NCBI RefSeq assembly: GCF_900103815.1
Contig: NZ_FNHZ01000004.1
Location: 124,001 to 188,000 of the forward strand
Reading direction: 5' to 3'
Length of the DNA stretch: 64,000 bases
From: Lachnospira pectinoschiza
GTDB lineage: Bacteria > Bacillota > Clostridia > Lachnospirales > Lachnospiraceae
Below are positions 1 to 6,706 of this stretch, one piece after another. The notes beneath the pieces were generated by a model. The model did not search any database and was not told where the DNA came from. It saw only the letters and a list, made by a program, of their open reading frames with translations. Numbering within the stretch: the first letter of the stretch is position 1; the number at the start of each line of letters is the position of its first letter. Position numbers and translations under genes: made by a program.

Positions 1-531
1 GTAAGATGAAAGTGATAATGAATCTACTGATAAAGATGCTGCGTCCATGTTATTGATACTAAGCTGAATTTTCTGTCCCTCAAGTGAACCTACCTGTAAG
101 TTCTTACCTGTAAATGAACCATCTAAGAGGTTCATAGTATTAAACTGTGTTGTACTCTGAATTCTATCGATTTCAGATACTAACTGATCAACTTCGGCCT
201 GAAGGGCTTTTCTATCTGTATCAGTATTTGTGTCGTTTGCAGCCTGTGTTGCTAGTTCATTCATTCTCTGTAAAATAGCATGTGTTTCATTTAGAGCACC
301 TTCAGCTACCTGAATTAATGAAATACCATCTTCTGCATTAGTGGAAGCTTTGTTAAGACCTCTAATCTGTGCACGCATCTTTTCTGAAATTGAAAGACCA
401 GCAGCATCATCGCCAGCTCTGTTAATCTTATAACCTGAAGATAACTTTTCAGTATTCTTTGATAAATTTGTCTGAACATTTCCCATCTGTCGGTTAGTGT
501 TCATAGCTGTTAGATTGTGCTGTACTACCAT
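1..531 (-). CDS. hag: Flagellin A, 3'-truncated by the window edge
   Basis: Structural subunit of the flagellar filament. The visible 177 codons run from the ATG at 531 to base 1 with no stop. They encode the conserved N-terminal D0/D1 helices, beginning [16 protein letters not shown] and containing [16 protein letters not shown]. The protein is nearly identical to the next flagellin (919-1731) across this stretch, so the two are recent tandem paralogues. The C-terminal half lies outside the window. The Shine-Dalgarno AAGGAGGAA sits just upstream of the ATG. The gene has its own sigma-28 type promoter about 190 nt upstream, and a strong terminator separates it from flagellin B, so it is a separate transcription unit. 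Two GGA triplets near the start codon could bind CsrA; that is inference. Confidence 0.95.
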   Translation of the reverse strand, partial: MVVQHNLTAMNTNRQMGNVQTNLSKNTEKLSSGYKINRAGDDAAGLSISEKMRAQIRGLNKASTNAEDGISLIQVAEGALNETHAILQRMNELATQAANDTNTDTDRKALQAEVDQLVSEIDRIQSTTQFNTMNLLDGSFTGKNLQVGSLEGQKIQLSINNMDAASLSVDSLSLSSY

Positions 532-724
532 AATTAGTTTCCTCCTTGATTTAGAAAATTTCCATAAGTTTACAACTATCTCTAGTTGGGTTTGCATTAG
601 CTAAAATCTAATGCTCTTTTAATGTTTTTTATTGCATCACTAAATTGATTGGGTATTTCAATTTCGATGCCCTTTTAAGTGAATTTCATAATTGGGTACC
701 ATTGCTTTCACTCTTCATACTTCA

Positions 725-752
725 TATATCGGACAAATTAATTATAACTTAA
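725..752 (-). promoter_or_regulatory. Sigma-28 type promoter of flagellin A
   Basis: On the minus strand a TTAAGTT box (746-752) and a CCGATATA box (725-732) are separated by 13 nt, matching the SigD/FliA class consensus. The start of flagellin A is about 190 nt downstream. The rest of the 387-nt intergenic stretch (532-918) holds the flagellin A leader, with a small hairpin (GCATTAG/CTAATGC), and the flagellin B terminator. Confidence 0.8.
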
Positions 753-844
753 CCCCTTATTTTAAAAATTTTACATCAGTAATTTTTGATAGCTTTTTTA
801 ATTGTTCACATCTTTTTACTATTATAATTATTGCAAAAAAATAA

Positions 845-873
845 GAGGCAGTCAAGAAATTCTTGACCGCCTC
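845..873 (-). terminator. Intrinsic terminator of flagellin B
   Basis: Arms GAGGC/GCCTC and GTCAAGAA/TTCTTGAC form a near-perfect hairpin with one internal mismatch. On the minus strand it is followed by a T-rich stretch. It lies 46 nt past the flagellin B stop codon. Confidence 0.9.
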
Positions 874-918
874 TCTATAGTAGTTTACTTTAAACACTTC
901 TTATAAGCCTAGTTATCA

Positions 919-1731
919 TTAACCAAGGATTGAAAGAACACCCTGATTAGCCTGGTTAGCCTGAGAAAGCATTGATAAGCCTGCCTGTGATAGAATATTG
1001 TTCTTTGAGTATTCTACCATCTCAGCAGCCATATCTGTATCACGGATACGAGATTCAGCAGCTTGTGTATTTTCCTTAGTTGTATCTAAGTTGTTGATTG
1101 TATGCTCTAATCTGTTCTGAAGAGCACCAAGTGTTGATCTCTGTGTTGATACAGTATCAATAGCATCCTGAATCTTTGTAATTGCACTACCAGCCTGTGA
1201 ATAAGATGAAAGTGATAATGAATCCACTGATAATGAAGTTGAATCCATGTTGCCAATAGAAATCTGAATCTTCTGGCCTTCAAGAGAACCAACCTGTAAG
1301 TTCTTACCTGTGAATGAACCATCTAAGAGGTTCATAGTATTGAACTGTGTAGTTTCGCGGATTCTATCAATTTCTGATACAAGCTGATCTACTTCAGCTG
1401 CAAGAGCAGTTCTATCAGTATCAGTATTAGTATCGTTAGCTGCCTGTGTTGCTAGCTCATTCATTCTCTGTAAGATTGAATGTGTTTCATTTAAAGCACC
1501 TTCAGCAACCTGGATAAGTGAAATACCATCCTGTGCATTAGCAGAAGCCTTATTAAGACCTCTAATCTGTGCACGCATCTTTTCTGAAATTGAAAGACCT
1601 GCAGCGTCATCGCCGGCTCTGTTGATTTTGTAACCTGATGATAACTTCTCTGTTGACTTAGACAATGCGCTCTGAATTGAAGCCATCTGTCTGTTTGTGT
1701 TCATCGCTGTGATATTATGCTGTACTACCAT
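919..1731 (-). CDS. hag: Flagellin B, full length (270 aa)
   Basis: Complete flagellin of 270 residues, the short form that has only the D0/D1 core and almost no variable domain. The N-terminus reads [16 protein letters not shown]. The C-terminus carries the usual ESRIRDTDMAAEMVEYSK motif and ends NQGVLSILG. It assembles into the filament after export, with FliS (2525-2941) as its expected chaperone. Unlike flagellin A I see no sigma-28 box upstream; the best promoter is a vegetative-type one at 1948-1976. This leaves a leader of about 200 nt with several hairpins, including one with a GGA loop next to the Shine-Dalgarno. CsrA control is therefore likely; this is inferred from B. subtilis hag. 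Confidence 0.97.
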   Translation of the reverse strand: MVVQHNITAMNTNRQMASIQSALSKSTEKLSSGYKINRAGDDAAGLSISEKMRAQIRGLNKASANAQDGISLIQVAEGALNETHSILQRMNELATQAANDTNTDTDRTALAAEVDQLVSEIDRIRETTQFNTMNLLDGSFTGKNLQVGSLEGQKIQISIGNMDSTSLSVDSLSLSSYSQAGSAITKIQDAIDTVSTQRSTLGALQNRLEHTINNLDTTKENTQAAESRIRDTDMAAEMVEYSKNNILSQAGLSMLSQANQANQGVLSILG

Positions 1732-1739
1732 AATTTTTT

Positions 1740-1776
1740 CCTCCTTGAAAAAAGAACTAATGCCTTCCTTGGCATT
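1740..1776 (-). promoter_or_regulatory. Candidate CsrA-binding leader of flagellin B
   Basis: In the mRNA a 6-bp stem AAUGCC/GGCAUU (1759-1776) presents the hexaloop AAGGAA. About 12 nt downstream is the Shine-Dalgarno CAAGGAGG (1740-1747). A GGA in a hairpin loop plus a GGA in the ribosome binding site is the classical two-site CsrA arrangement. CsrA is encoded at 5980-6204. Binding itself is not shown by the sequence. Confidence 0.6.
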
Positions 1777-1817
1777 TTAAGATTTAGTGAAGCGTTATTG
1801 CTTCATCTATTAATTAT

Positions 1818-1859
1818 CCGCTAGTTGTAGAATTGCTTCGCAATTGTCACAGCTAACGG
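1818..1859 (-). other. Bipartite hairpin in flagellin B leader
   Basis: An outer stem (CCGUUAGCUGU paired with ACAACUAGCGG, 10 of 11 positions including a G-U pair) encloses an inner perfect hairpin AAUUGC-GAA-GCAAUU. The inner hairpin matches those at 8311-8373, so this may be a diverged copy of the same palindromic element, or a leader structure shaping mRNA stability. Confidence 0.55.
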
Positions 1860-1947
1860 TAATTAACTAAAGAGATAATGGTGTTACTGCCTCGTATATT
1901 CTGTTATTCTTACCACCTAGATAGAAAATCTATCTTTTTCTAGTACT

Positions 1948-1976
1948 AATATACCATTTAATTAGTTATTTGTAAA
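1948..1976 (-). promoter_or_regulatory. Sigma-A type promoter of flagellin B
   Basis: On the minus strand TTTACA (1971-1976) and TATATT (1948-1953) are separated by exactly 17 nt. This is a good vegetative promoter with no sigma-28 box nearby. The rest of the 308-nt gap to 2040 is AT-rich. Confidence 0.6.
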
Positions 1977-2039
1977 CTATTTTTTTAAAATTTTTCCTAA
2001 CAAATAATTTAGCTAAAAAGCCCTTAAACACTAGCTTTT

Positions 2040-2513
2040 TTAACTCTTTGAGTCCATAAATTGAGGGTCTACATTTAGCACATTATTCATTGCACTATAA
2101 TATTGTTTTGCAAGACTAGTACTTCGTTTTGCATTGGAAATTTCCTTGCGCATACTATTAAATCTTTTAGTTGCCAAATCCTTATTTCGCTTCTCCTGAC
2201 TCTCTATTGTCACACTAAGTTCAGTGACTCTTCTAATAAGGCTTTGCATTTCCTTTATTTCTTCCTTGTACTGGTCTTTCTTGCCATCTAATTGATCCTT
2301 CATCTTATTAAATAGAGACTGAAAGCCTGCATCAAGTCTATCTAACTCATTGATATACTTTCCTTTTTCTTCAAAGCTTGCTCTAGTCTTTTCCTCATCA
2401 AAAGGATCGGCACTAAAAAGTTCTGTCTGAACTCTATCAAGCTCCTCGATTTTTTCTAGCACCTTTATTTTCTTTTTTAAGCTGTCCTTCATAATCTCTA
2501 AATAATTTTCCAT
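2040..2513 (-). CDS. Putative flagellar chaperone, FliT/FlgN-like (157 aa)
   Basis: A small, highly charged, all-helical protein with long stretches of Lys/Glu heptad-like sequence, for example KKKIKVLEKIEELDRVQTEL and the segment KKDQYKEEIKEM. It lies 11 nt downstream of fliS, where Firmicutes often keep a FliT-type chaperone for the filament cap protein FliD. I see no motif that settles the family, so the FliT assignment rests mainly on position, size and helical character. It probably belongs to the fliD-fliS transcript. No clear terminator follows before the flagellin B promoter at 1976. Confidence 0.55.
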   Translation of the reverse strand: MENYLEIMKDSLKKKIKVLEKIEELDRVQTELFSADPFDEEKTRASFEEKGKYINELDRLDAGFQSLFNKMKDQLDGKKDQYKEEIKEMQSLIRRVTELSVTIESQEKRNKDLATKRFNSMRKEISNAKRSTSLAKQYYSAMNNVLNVDPQFMDSKS

Positions 2514-2524
2514 AATATACCCTC

Positions 2525-2941
2525 TTAGCTATTCTTTGGCGATTGTCCTTTTGTCTTTTCCATAACCTTTTTCCAGGTATCGCGCATTCCTCTAATTTCA
2601 TTAAGAGCCCTTGTTAGTATCTCAGTATCCTTTTTAATATTACCTTCTACTAAAAGGTCATAGATATAAACATAGACGCGCTCAAAATCTTCAGCCACCT
2701 TATATTTTCTATCAAGAGTTGATCTAAATTCAATAATAATATCCTCTGTCTTCTTGATATAAATATGAGCTCTTTCCATATCACCTTTTTCAATAGCCAT
2801 AATTGCTATGTTGCAAAACTTAATCGCTCCCTCATAAAGCATAAGGGTAAGCTCTGCAGGTGATGCTGTAAGAATCTTACTTCTTTTATACTGTTCTGCT
2901 AATGCTTGCTGCTGTTGCTTCTGCCCTTGAGTTAATGCCAT
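2525..2941 (-). CDS. fliS: Flagellar export chaperone FliS (138 aa)
   Basis: FliS is a cytosolic four-helix chaperone that binds the C-terminal helices of unassembled flagellin and prevents premature polymerisation. The family signature YKRSKILTASPAELTLMLYE sits at about residues 18-37. It is followed by the conserved AHIYIKKTEDIIIEFRSTLD helix. The length is normal for the family. The ATG is preceded by GGAGGAACTGGT. It follows fliD with a 98-nt gap that contains an inverted repeat of a motif found at other flagellar loci. Confidence 0.95.
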   Translation of the reverse strand: MALTQGQKQQQQALAEQYKRSKILTASPAELTLMLYEGAIKFCNIAIMAIEKGDMERAHIYIKKTEDIIIEFRSTLDRKYKVAEDFERVYVYIYDLLVEGNIKKDTEILTRALNEIRGMRDTWKKVMEKTKGQSPKNS

Positions 2942-2967
2942 ACCAGTTCCTCCTTATTTGTAATCAT

Positions 2968-3004
2968 TTATGAAAATGTATTGCTATGATACATTTTCAT
3001 AAAA
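2968..3004. promoter_or_regulatory. Inverted repeat upstream of fliS (TTATGAAAATGTAT motif)
   Basis: Two 12-bp arms, ATGAAAATGTAT (2970-2981) and its perfect complement (2989-3000), flank a 7-nt centre. The extended half-site TTATGAAAATGTATTG recurs singly at 12045-12060, 13152-13165 and 32097-32109, always in flagellar intergenic DNA. This may be a regulator operator; as RNA it would also form a hairpin between fliD and fliS. Confidence 0.45.
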
Positions 3005-3039
3005 CGATTAACCTCTAGTTAGTATACCCTTGCCTTTCT

Positions 3040-5142
3040 TTATCCAAAATAACTTGATAGAGATGACTGCTGTGAGTTAAGTGATGCTAGAGAAGATTCC
3101 ATTGCTGAGAACTTCTTATAATAATAATCTTCCCAAGTTGTTATCTTATCCTCTGCATCTGTAATTTTTGATGTATATTGTGAATACTGAGTATTCATTT
3201 CTTTATCGTTATAAATAGTGTAGGCACTACTTGTTGAAGAACTTGCCATTCTATTACCAAGATCTGTATAAAGTTTGGTTGCTAGTTGTGAAAAGAAGGA
3301 AATAACTGTCTCTGAATCATTAGCTATTGCTTCTCTTAACTTATCTTCATTACCAGATGTTGCTGAATCTTCTGAATTACCATCAATATGATAAACTCCA
3401 GTTTCATTTTCTGGTGATGAGAAATAACCTAAAGTACTTATTCCAAAGGATGCTAGGGAATAGCCATTTCCATCTATTGTAATAGCCGAGGCCATATCTG
3501 CCTTTAAAGAATTCATTGTAAGTCCTAAGATACCATCCTTTCTTAAGAGTGAATCCTTAATCTTAGTTTCCCACTTTTCTACTTCGTCATCTGACATAGC
3601 TTCCTTTTCCTCTGAAGTTAAAGGCTCATATCCCTTAGATGACGCAGCATTATATTTAACATCCATTTCTTTAATAAGCGTATTGTAATCTGTAATAAAA
3701 TCTTTTACAAAATCATATATACCATCAACGTCTGTATCTGTTGTTATAGTCACTTCTTCGTCCCCCGTAAGGGCTGTTGCCTGAATTGTTAAGCCATTAA
3801 TTGAAAATGTATTAGAATCACTTGTAAAGGTTGCTCCATTTAAAACAATCTCTGAGTCACTACCTGCGATTCTAACTGCATTGGCAGAAGCACCTGTAGC
3901 TGTAGTTGAAACTGTTCCATCTACTACGCTTTGAGCATATTCTCTCTTTGAAGTATATGTAGCTAAGTAACTTTCATAATTTGTTTGATACTCGCTATCA
4001 TATTCTTCCTGAATATTGTCATATGCTGTTGTGCCCTCTGTTGCTGCTGTTGCAGTTCCATCATCTGAAATCACAACATAATCTGCTACTTCAGACATTG
4101 TAGTCTGATATGTAGTATAATTTGTAATGGCTGTAGTTATATTTTCAAGATTAGTCTTGGCTGTATTAAATTCATCTGTAAGACCTGCTTCCTCTATTGC
4201 ATCTGTGTCATAGGTCTCATTTCCATCTTCATCTGTTGTCTTATAGGAATCGTAAGCAGCCATTGCTTCTTCGTATTCAGTCTGCAATGCTTCCATTTCC
4301 GACAATGTACCATATTCATCAGTAATAGCCTCAGCTGCGTTATAAGCTGTATTATACTGTTTTGCATAAGCTGTAGCTCTATCTTCAACTGATGTGGTGT
4401 TCTCAGTTGCAGCCTCTGCTGCAAGCTCTTCTAATTCCTCATCTGTATAATTAGCCCAAGTAGTGTATTCTGCTGTAGTCGCTGTGCTAGTGCTATAGAT
4501 ACCTAAATTCTGTAGAAGTGTGAGACCTGAAGAATCTGATGCAGTTAAGGTAAAATCATTATCCGCACCACTTTCCTTAGAACTTACGAAAAATCTACCA
4601 TTAGTCTCATCAAAACTAGCATTTAAGCCTGCATTCTTTAACGCATTTACCACCTGAGTTAAAGTCATATCAGATGTAATATTAATATCTGTTGTTTCGT
4701 CGTTTACAGTAACTGAAATATTACCTGAACTAAAGCTTTCAAGTCCAGAAACCTCTGCTACTGTAGAACTAGCTGTAAGGCTAGATCCTGAACTATCAGT
4801 AATTTCACCACCAGTTAAATAACCAGTAGCTGCTAATTTGTTTACTGCTAATGTCTGTGTTCCATTTACAGCTGAAGATGATGCTGTAACTTTCGCAACA
4901 GAACTATCAGACACAGAAGCTGACTTCAAATTGTAATTTGTAGAAAGTCTTGCAGCTGATAACTTTCCTGAATAGAAGCTATAAATGCTTGTATTCATTG
5001 TCTTCCACTGCTCAGACTTCCAAGAAAGCTTTGTCTGTGCCTTAACTAAATTATCTTTTTTTACTTTGTATGAAGAAACAAGAGCTTCTACTAATGAATC
5101 AGTATCCATTCCTGAGACCATACCCGATACTCTTACTGTCAT
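3040..5142 (-). CDS. fliD: Flagellar filament cap protein FliD (700 aa)
   Basis: FliD (HAP2) forms the cap at the filament tip and is needed for flagellin polymerisation. The start is placed at 5142, giving MTVRVSGMVSGMDTDSLVEA, because an AGGAG lies just upstream and this matches the family N-terminus; an in-frame ATG further up would add 15 unusual residues. The C-terminal coiled coil (ITDAEDKITTWEDYYYKKFS) is typical. At 700 residues it is longer than many FliD proteins. An insertion of roughly 180 residues, from about 230 to 410, is rich in Ala, Thr, Glu and Tyr and contains repeated YATYNA-like helical segments. It is followed by fliS. Confidence 0.93.
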   Translation of the reverse strand: MTVRVSGMVSGMDTDSLVEALVSSYKVKKDNLVKAQTKLSWKSEQWKTMNTSIYSFYSGKLSAARLSTNYNLKSASVSDSSVAKVTASSSAVNGTQTLAVNKLAATGYLTGGEITDSSGSSLTASSTVAEVSGLESFSSGNISVTVNDETTDINITSDMTLTQVVNALKNAGLNASFDETNGRFFVSSKESGADNDFTLTASDSSGLTLLQNLGIYSTSTATTAEYTTWANYTDEELEELAAEAATENTTSVEDRATAYAKQYNTAYNAAEAITDEYGTLSEMEALQTEYEEAMAAYDSYKTTDEDGNETYDTDAIEEAGLTDEFNTAKTNLENITTAITNYTTYQTTMSEVADYVVISDDGTATAATEGTTAYDNIQEEYDSEYQTNYESYLATYTSKREYAQSVVDGTVSTTATGASANAVRIAGSDSEIVLNGATFTSDSNTFSINGLTIQATALTGDEEVTITTDTDVDGIYDFVKDFITDYNTLIKEMDVKYNAASSKGYEPLTSEEKEAMSDDEVEKWETKIKDSLLRKDGILGLTMNSLKADMASAITIDGNGYSLASFGISTLGYFSSPENETGVYHIDGNSEDSATSGNEDKLREAIANDSETVISFFSQLATKLYTDLGNRMASSSTSSAYTIYNDKEMNTQYSQYTSKITDAEDKITTWEDYYYKKFSAMESSLASLNSQQSSLSSYFG

Positions 5143-5217
5143 ATAACCTCTCCTATCTTTGCATCCTTGCATTACAAAATCAAACATCCATGTTTACATA
5201 GTATTCTGTATAGTATA

Positions 5218-5246
5218 TGCATCGGAATATTCTGGTTAAAATATTA
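5218..5246 (-). promoter_or_regulatory. Possible sigma-28 promoter of fliD
   Basis: Minus-strand boxes TAATATT (5240-5246) and CCGATGCA (5218-5225) have the same 14-nt spacing as the stronger flagellar promoters, but both boxes are less conserved. It lies 76 nt upstream of the fliD ATG. Confidence 0.45.
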
Positions 5247-5262
5247 GTCTTTTCCACTAATA

Positions 5263-5733
5263 TTATCGTTTTTCATCAACCATAATGCCTGCAAGCTCCC
5301 ATGCCTTAGCCAACATCTCAAGAGCCTTCTCAGATGGAATTTCTTTAATAACCTCGTTAGTTTCCTTGTCCTTGATCTTAATCGCTATTCTTTTTGTTGG
5401 TTCATTATAACTAAATTCCGCCACAGTATTATTATTGACAATTTTACTAATGTCAGTGACATCCTTAAGGGAAGTTTCCTTTGTCTTTACATTAACGTTA
5501 ACGTTAACATTTTCAAAACTAGTAGGATCTTCCTCCTTAGCTTTTGCTGCTAGTGTGTCAGAAACTTTTGGAATTGCCACTGCCTGATCTGTGGTTGAAG
5601 ATTGGCTAGACGCAGTTACAACGCTGCCACTTTTAGCATTTTCCACGCTAACAGTGCCAACGTTTGAAGCTGGTTTAGCATTTACAGTTGAATTACTTTG
5701 ATAACTTGCTACGTTACCTACATCAATAGCCAT
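5263..5733 (-). CDS. flaG: FlaG family flagellar protein (156 aa)
   Basis: FlaG-family proteins are small and are encoded next to fliD; they affect filament length. The C-terminal half carries the family pattern: FSYNEPTKRIAIKIKDKETN followed by EVIKEIPSEKALEMLAKAWE. The N-terminal 80 residues are low-complexity Ser/Thr/Val-rich. I place the start at 5733 (MAIDVGNV) because GGAGGTG lies 8 nt upstream; the ATG at 5748 contains this Shine-Dalgarno within its own codons. A sigma-28 promoter lies about 75 nt upstream. Confidence 0.85.
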   Translation of the reverse strand: MAIDVGNVASYQSNSTVNAKPASNVGTVSVENAKSGSVVTASSQSSTTDQAVAIPKVSDTLAAKAKEEDPTSFENVNVNVNVKTKETSLKDVTDISKIVNNNTVAEFSYNEPTKRIAIKIKDKETNEVIKEIPSEKALEMLAKAWELAGIMVDEKR

Positions 5734-5806
5734 AGGTTTCACCTCCATGTGAAGAATTAATTTGTTTAGTTGCGTTTATATATATAAATAAGACTTTGCT
5801 GTCTTA

Positions 5807-5835
5807 TATATCGACTAACAAATATAAAAACTTAA
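5807..5835 (-). promoter_or_regulatory. Sigma-28 type promoter of flaG
   Basis: Minus-strand boxes TTAAGTT (5829-5835) and TCGATATA (5807-5814) are separated by 14 nt. The flaG ATG is about 75 nt downstream. Confidence 0.75.
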
Positions 5836-5845
5836 CGCCAAAATC

Positions 5846-5874
5846 AGAAATTATACAAAGTTTGTACAATTTCT
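5846..5874. promoter_or_regulatory. 29-bp palindrome upstream of flaG promoter
   Basis: Two arms of 14 nt (half-site AGAAATT-N-TACAAA) pair at 13 of 14 positions around a single central base. The palindrome lies 11 nt upstream of the flaG -35 box. It may be an operator. Alternatively it is a hairpin ending the fliW-csrA transcript, although no clean T-run follows. Confidence 0.45.
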
Positions 5875-5920
5875 ACAAATAAATCTTCATATTTTGTGTA
5901 TTTTGAATAGATATTATTTA

Positions 5921-5972
5921 TCCTCTGGCTTGTCCTTCCCCTGCCTCTCCTAAAATAAAGTTAAATAAATCC
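5921..5972 (-). other. GGA-rich segment downstream of csrA
   Basis: On the minus strand five GGA triplets occur within 52 nt (at 5921, 5933, 5937, 5948 and 5970), directly after the csrA stop codon at 5980. GGA is the core of CsrA-binding sites, so this 3' untranslated stretch could bind the protein encoded just upstream. This is inference from sequence only. Confidence 0.35.
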
Positions 5973-5979
5973 TAATAAT

Positions 5980-6204
5980 CTACTTCTTAAAAAGATTCTT
6001 TAAGGCATTAACATCAACCTTTTGAGCTGCTGCTTCCTTATTAGCTGCCTGAATCTGAACATAAACCTCTTTACGATAAACTGGAACAGATTTAGGGGCA
6101 GTAATACCTAGCTTTACCTGCTCTCCCTTAATTTCAATTACAGTTACTTCTATATCATCATTAATAATAATGGCCTCGTCTTTTTTTCTTGATAATGCTA
6201 GCAT
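5980..6204 (-). CDS. csrA: Carbon storage regulator CsrA (74 aa)
   Basis: CsrA is a homodimeric RNA-binding translational repressor. In B. subtilis it blocks flagellin mRNA translation until FliW sequesters it. The sequence shows [15 protein letters not shown] and [16 protein letters not shown], including the RNA-contact residues L4, R6 and the VPVYRKE strand. I use the ATG at 6204 (MLALSRKK), preceded by AAGGACGG; a start 63 nt upstream would add residues absent from the family. Only one base separates it from the fliW stop codon, so translation is probably coupled. The C-terminus is slightly longer than the 61-residue E. coli protein. Confidence 0.95.
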   Translation of the reverse strand: MLALSRKKDEAIIINDDIEVTVIEIKGEQVKLGITAPKSVPVYRKEVYVQIQAANKEAAAQKVDVNALKNLFKK

Positions 6205-6205
6205 A

Positions 6206-6670
6206 TTATTCACCGTCCTTTTCAGCATTGAGAATGTCATAAATAGGGTAACGTACTTGATAATCATCGTTATCGGCTATTAACTGAACACCTTTATTAG
6301 TATCCATGTTAATAATAACTGGTGCTTTAAGATTAATCGTCATATTCTCAAGCTTTTCAGGAACAGTTACAGTACAAACTACAAGAAGTGTAGCGTCTGC
6401 AATATTATCTCCAAGTGTGTTAATAATTTCGTCTTCAACTATTGGATCGTACCCTTCATAAACTAGAGTAGGGTCCATAATAGGAAGCGCAAGAGTTGGC
6501 TCATCAATTGCCTGAAGCCAGTAAATTGAACTTTCTTCAACTCCCTTTTCGGCGTCGTAAATTAGAGTATACTTCTTCCAATCCTCAAAGCCTATAATGC
6601 CTTTTTCAAATGTGAGAATTTGTTCCTCTCCCACTTCAATAGTCCCAAACCATTTAGTCTCTACCTTCAT
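6206..6670 (-). CDS. fliW: Flagellar assembly factor FliW (154 aa)
   Basis: FliW binds flagellin and, when released, binds CsrA and relieves repression of flagellin translation. The beginning [21 protein letters not shown] and the segments [14 protein letters not shown] and [19 protein letters not shown] are characteristic. The length matches the family. It lies between flgL and csrA with tight spacing. The start is supported by AGGTGTGAC just before the ATG. Confidence 0.96.
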   Translation of the reverse strand: MKVETKWFGTIEVGEEQILTFEKGIIGFEDWKKYTLIYDAEKGVEESSIYWLQAIDEPTLALPIMDPTLVYEGYDPIVEDEIINTLGDNIADATLLVVCTVTVPEKLENMTINLKAPVIINMDTNKGVQLIADNDDYQVRYPIYDILNAEKDGE

Positions 6671-6706
6671 GTCACACCTAACCTTTCCCCTTTACTTTAA
6701 TTGTCT

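Noticed and set aside
2000..2040. Possible terminator after the FliT-like gene
   Set aside because: Only a 5-bp stem (AGCTA/TAGCT) with a long loop; too weak to call.
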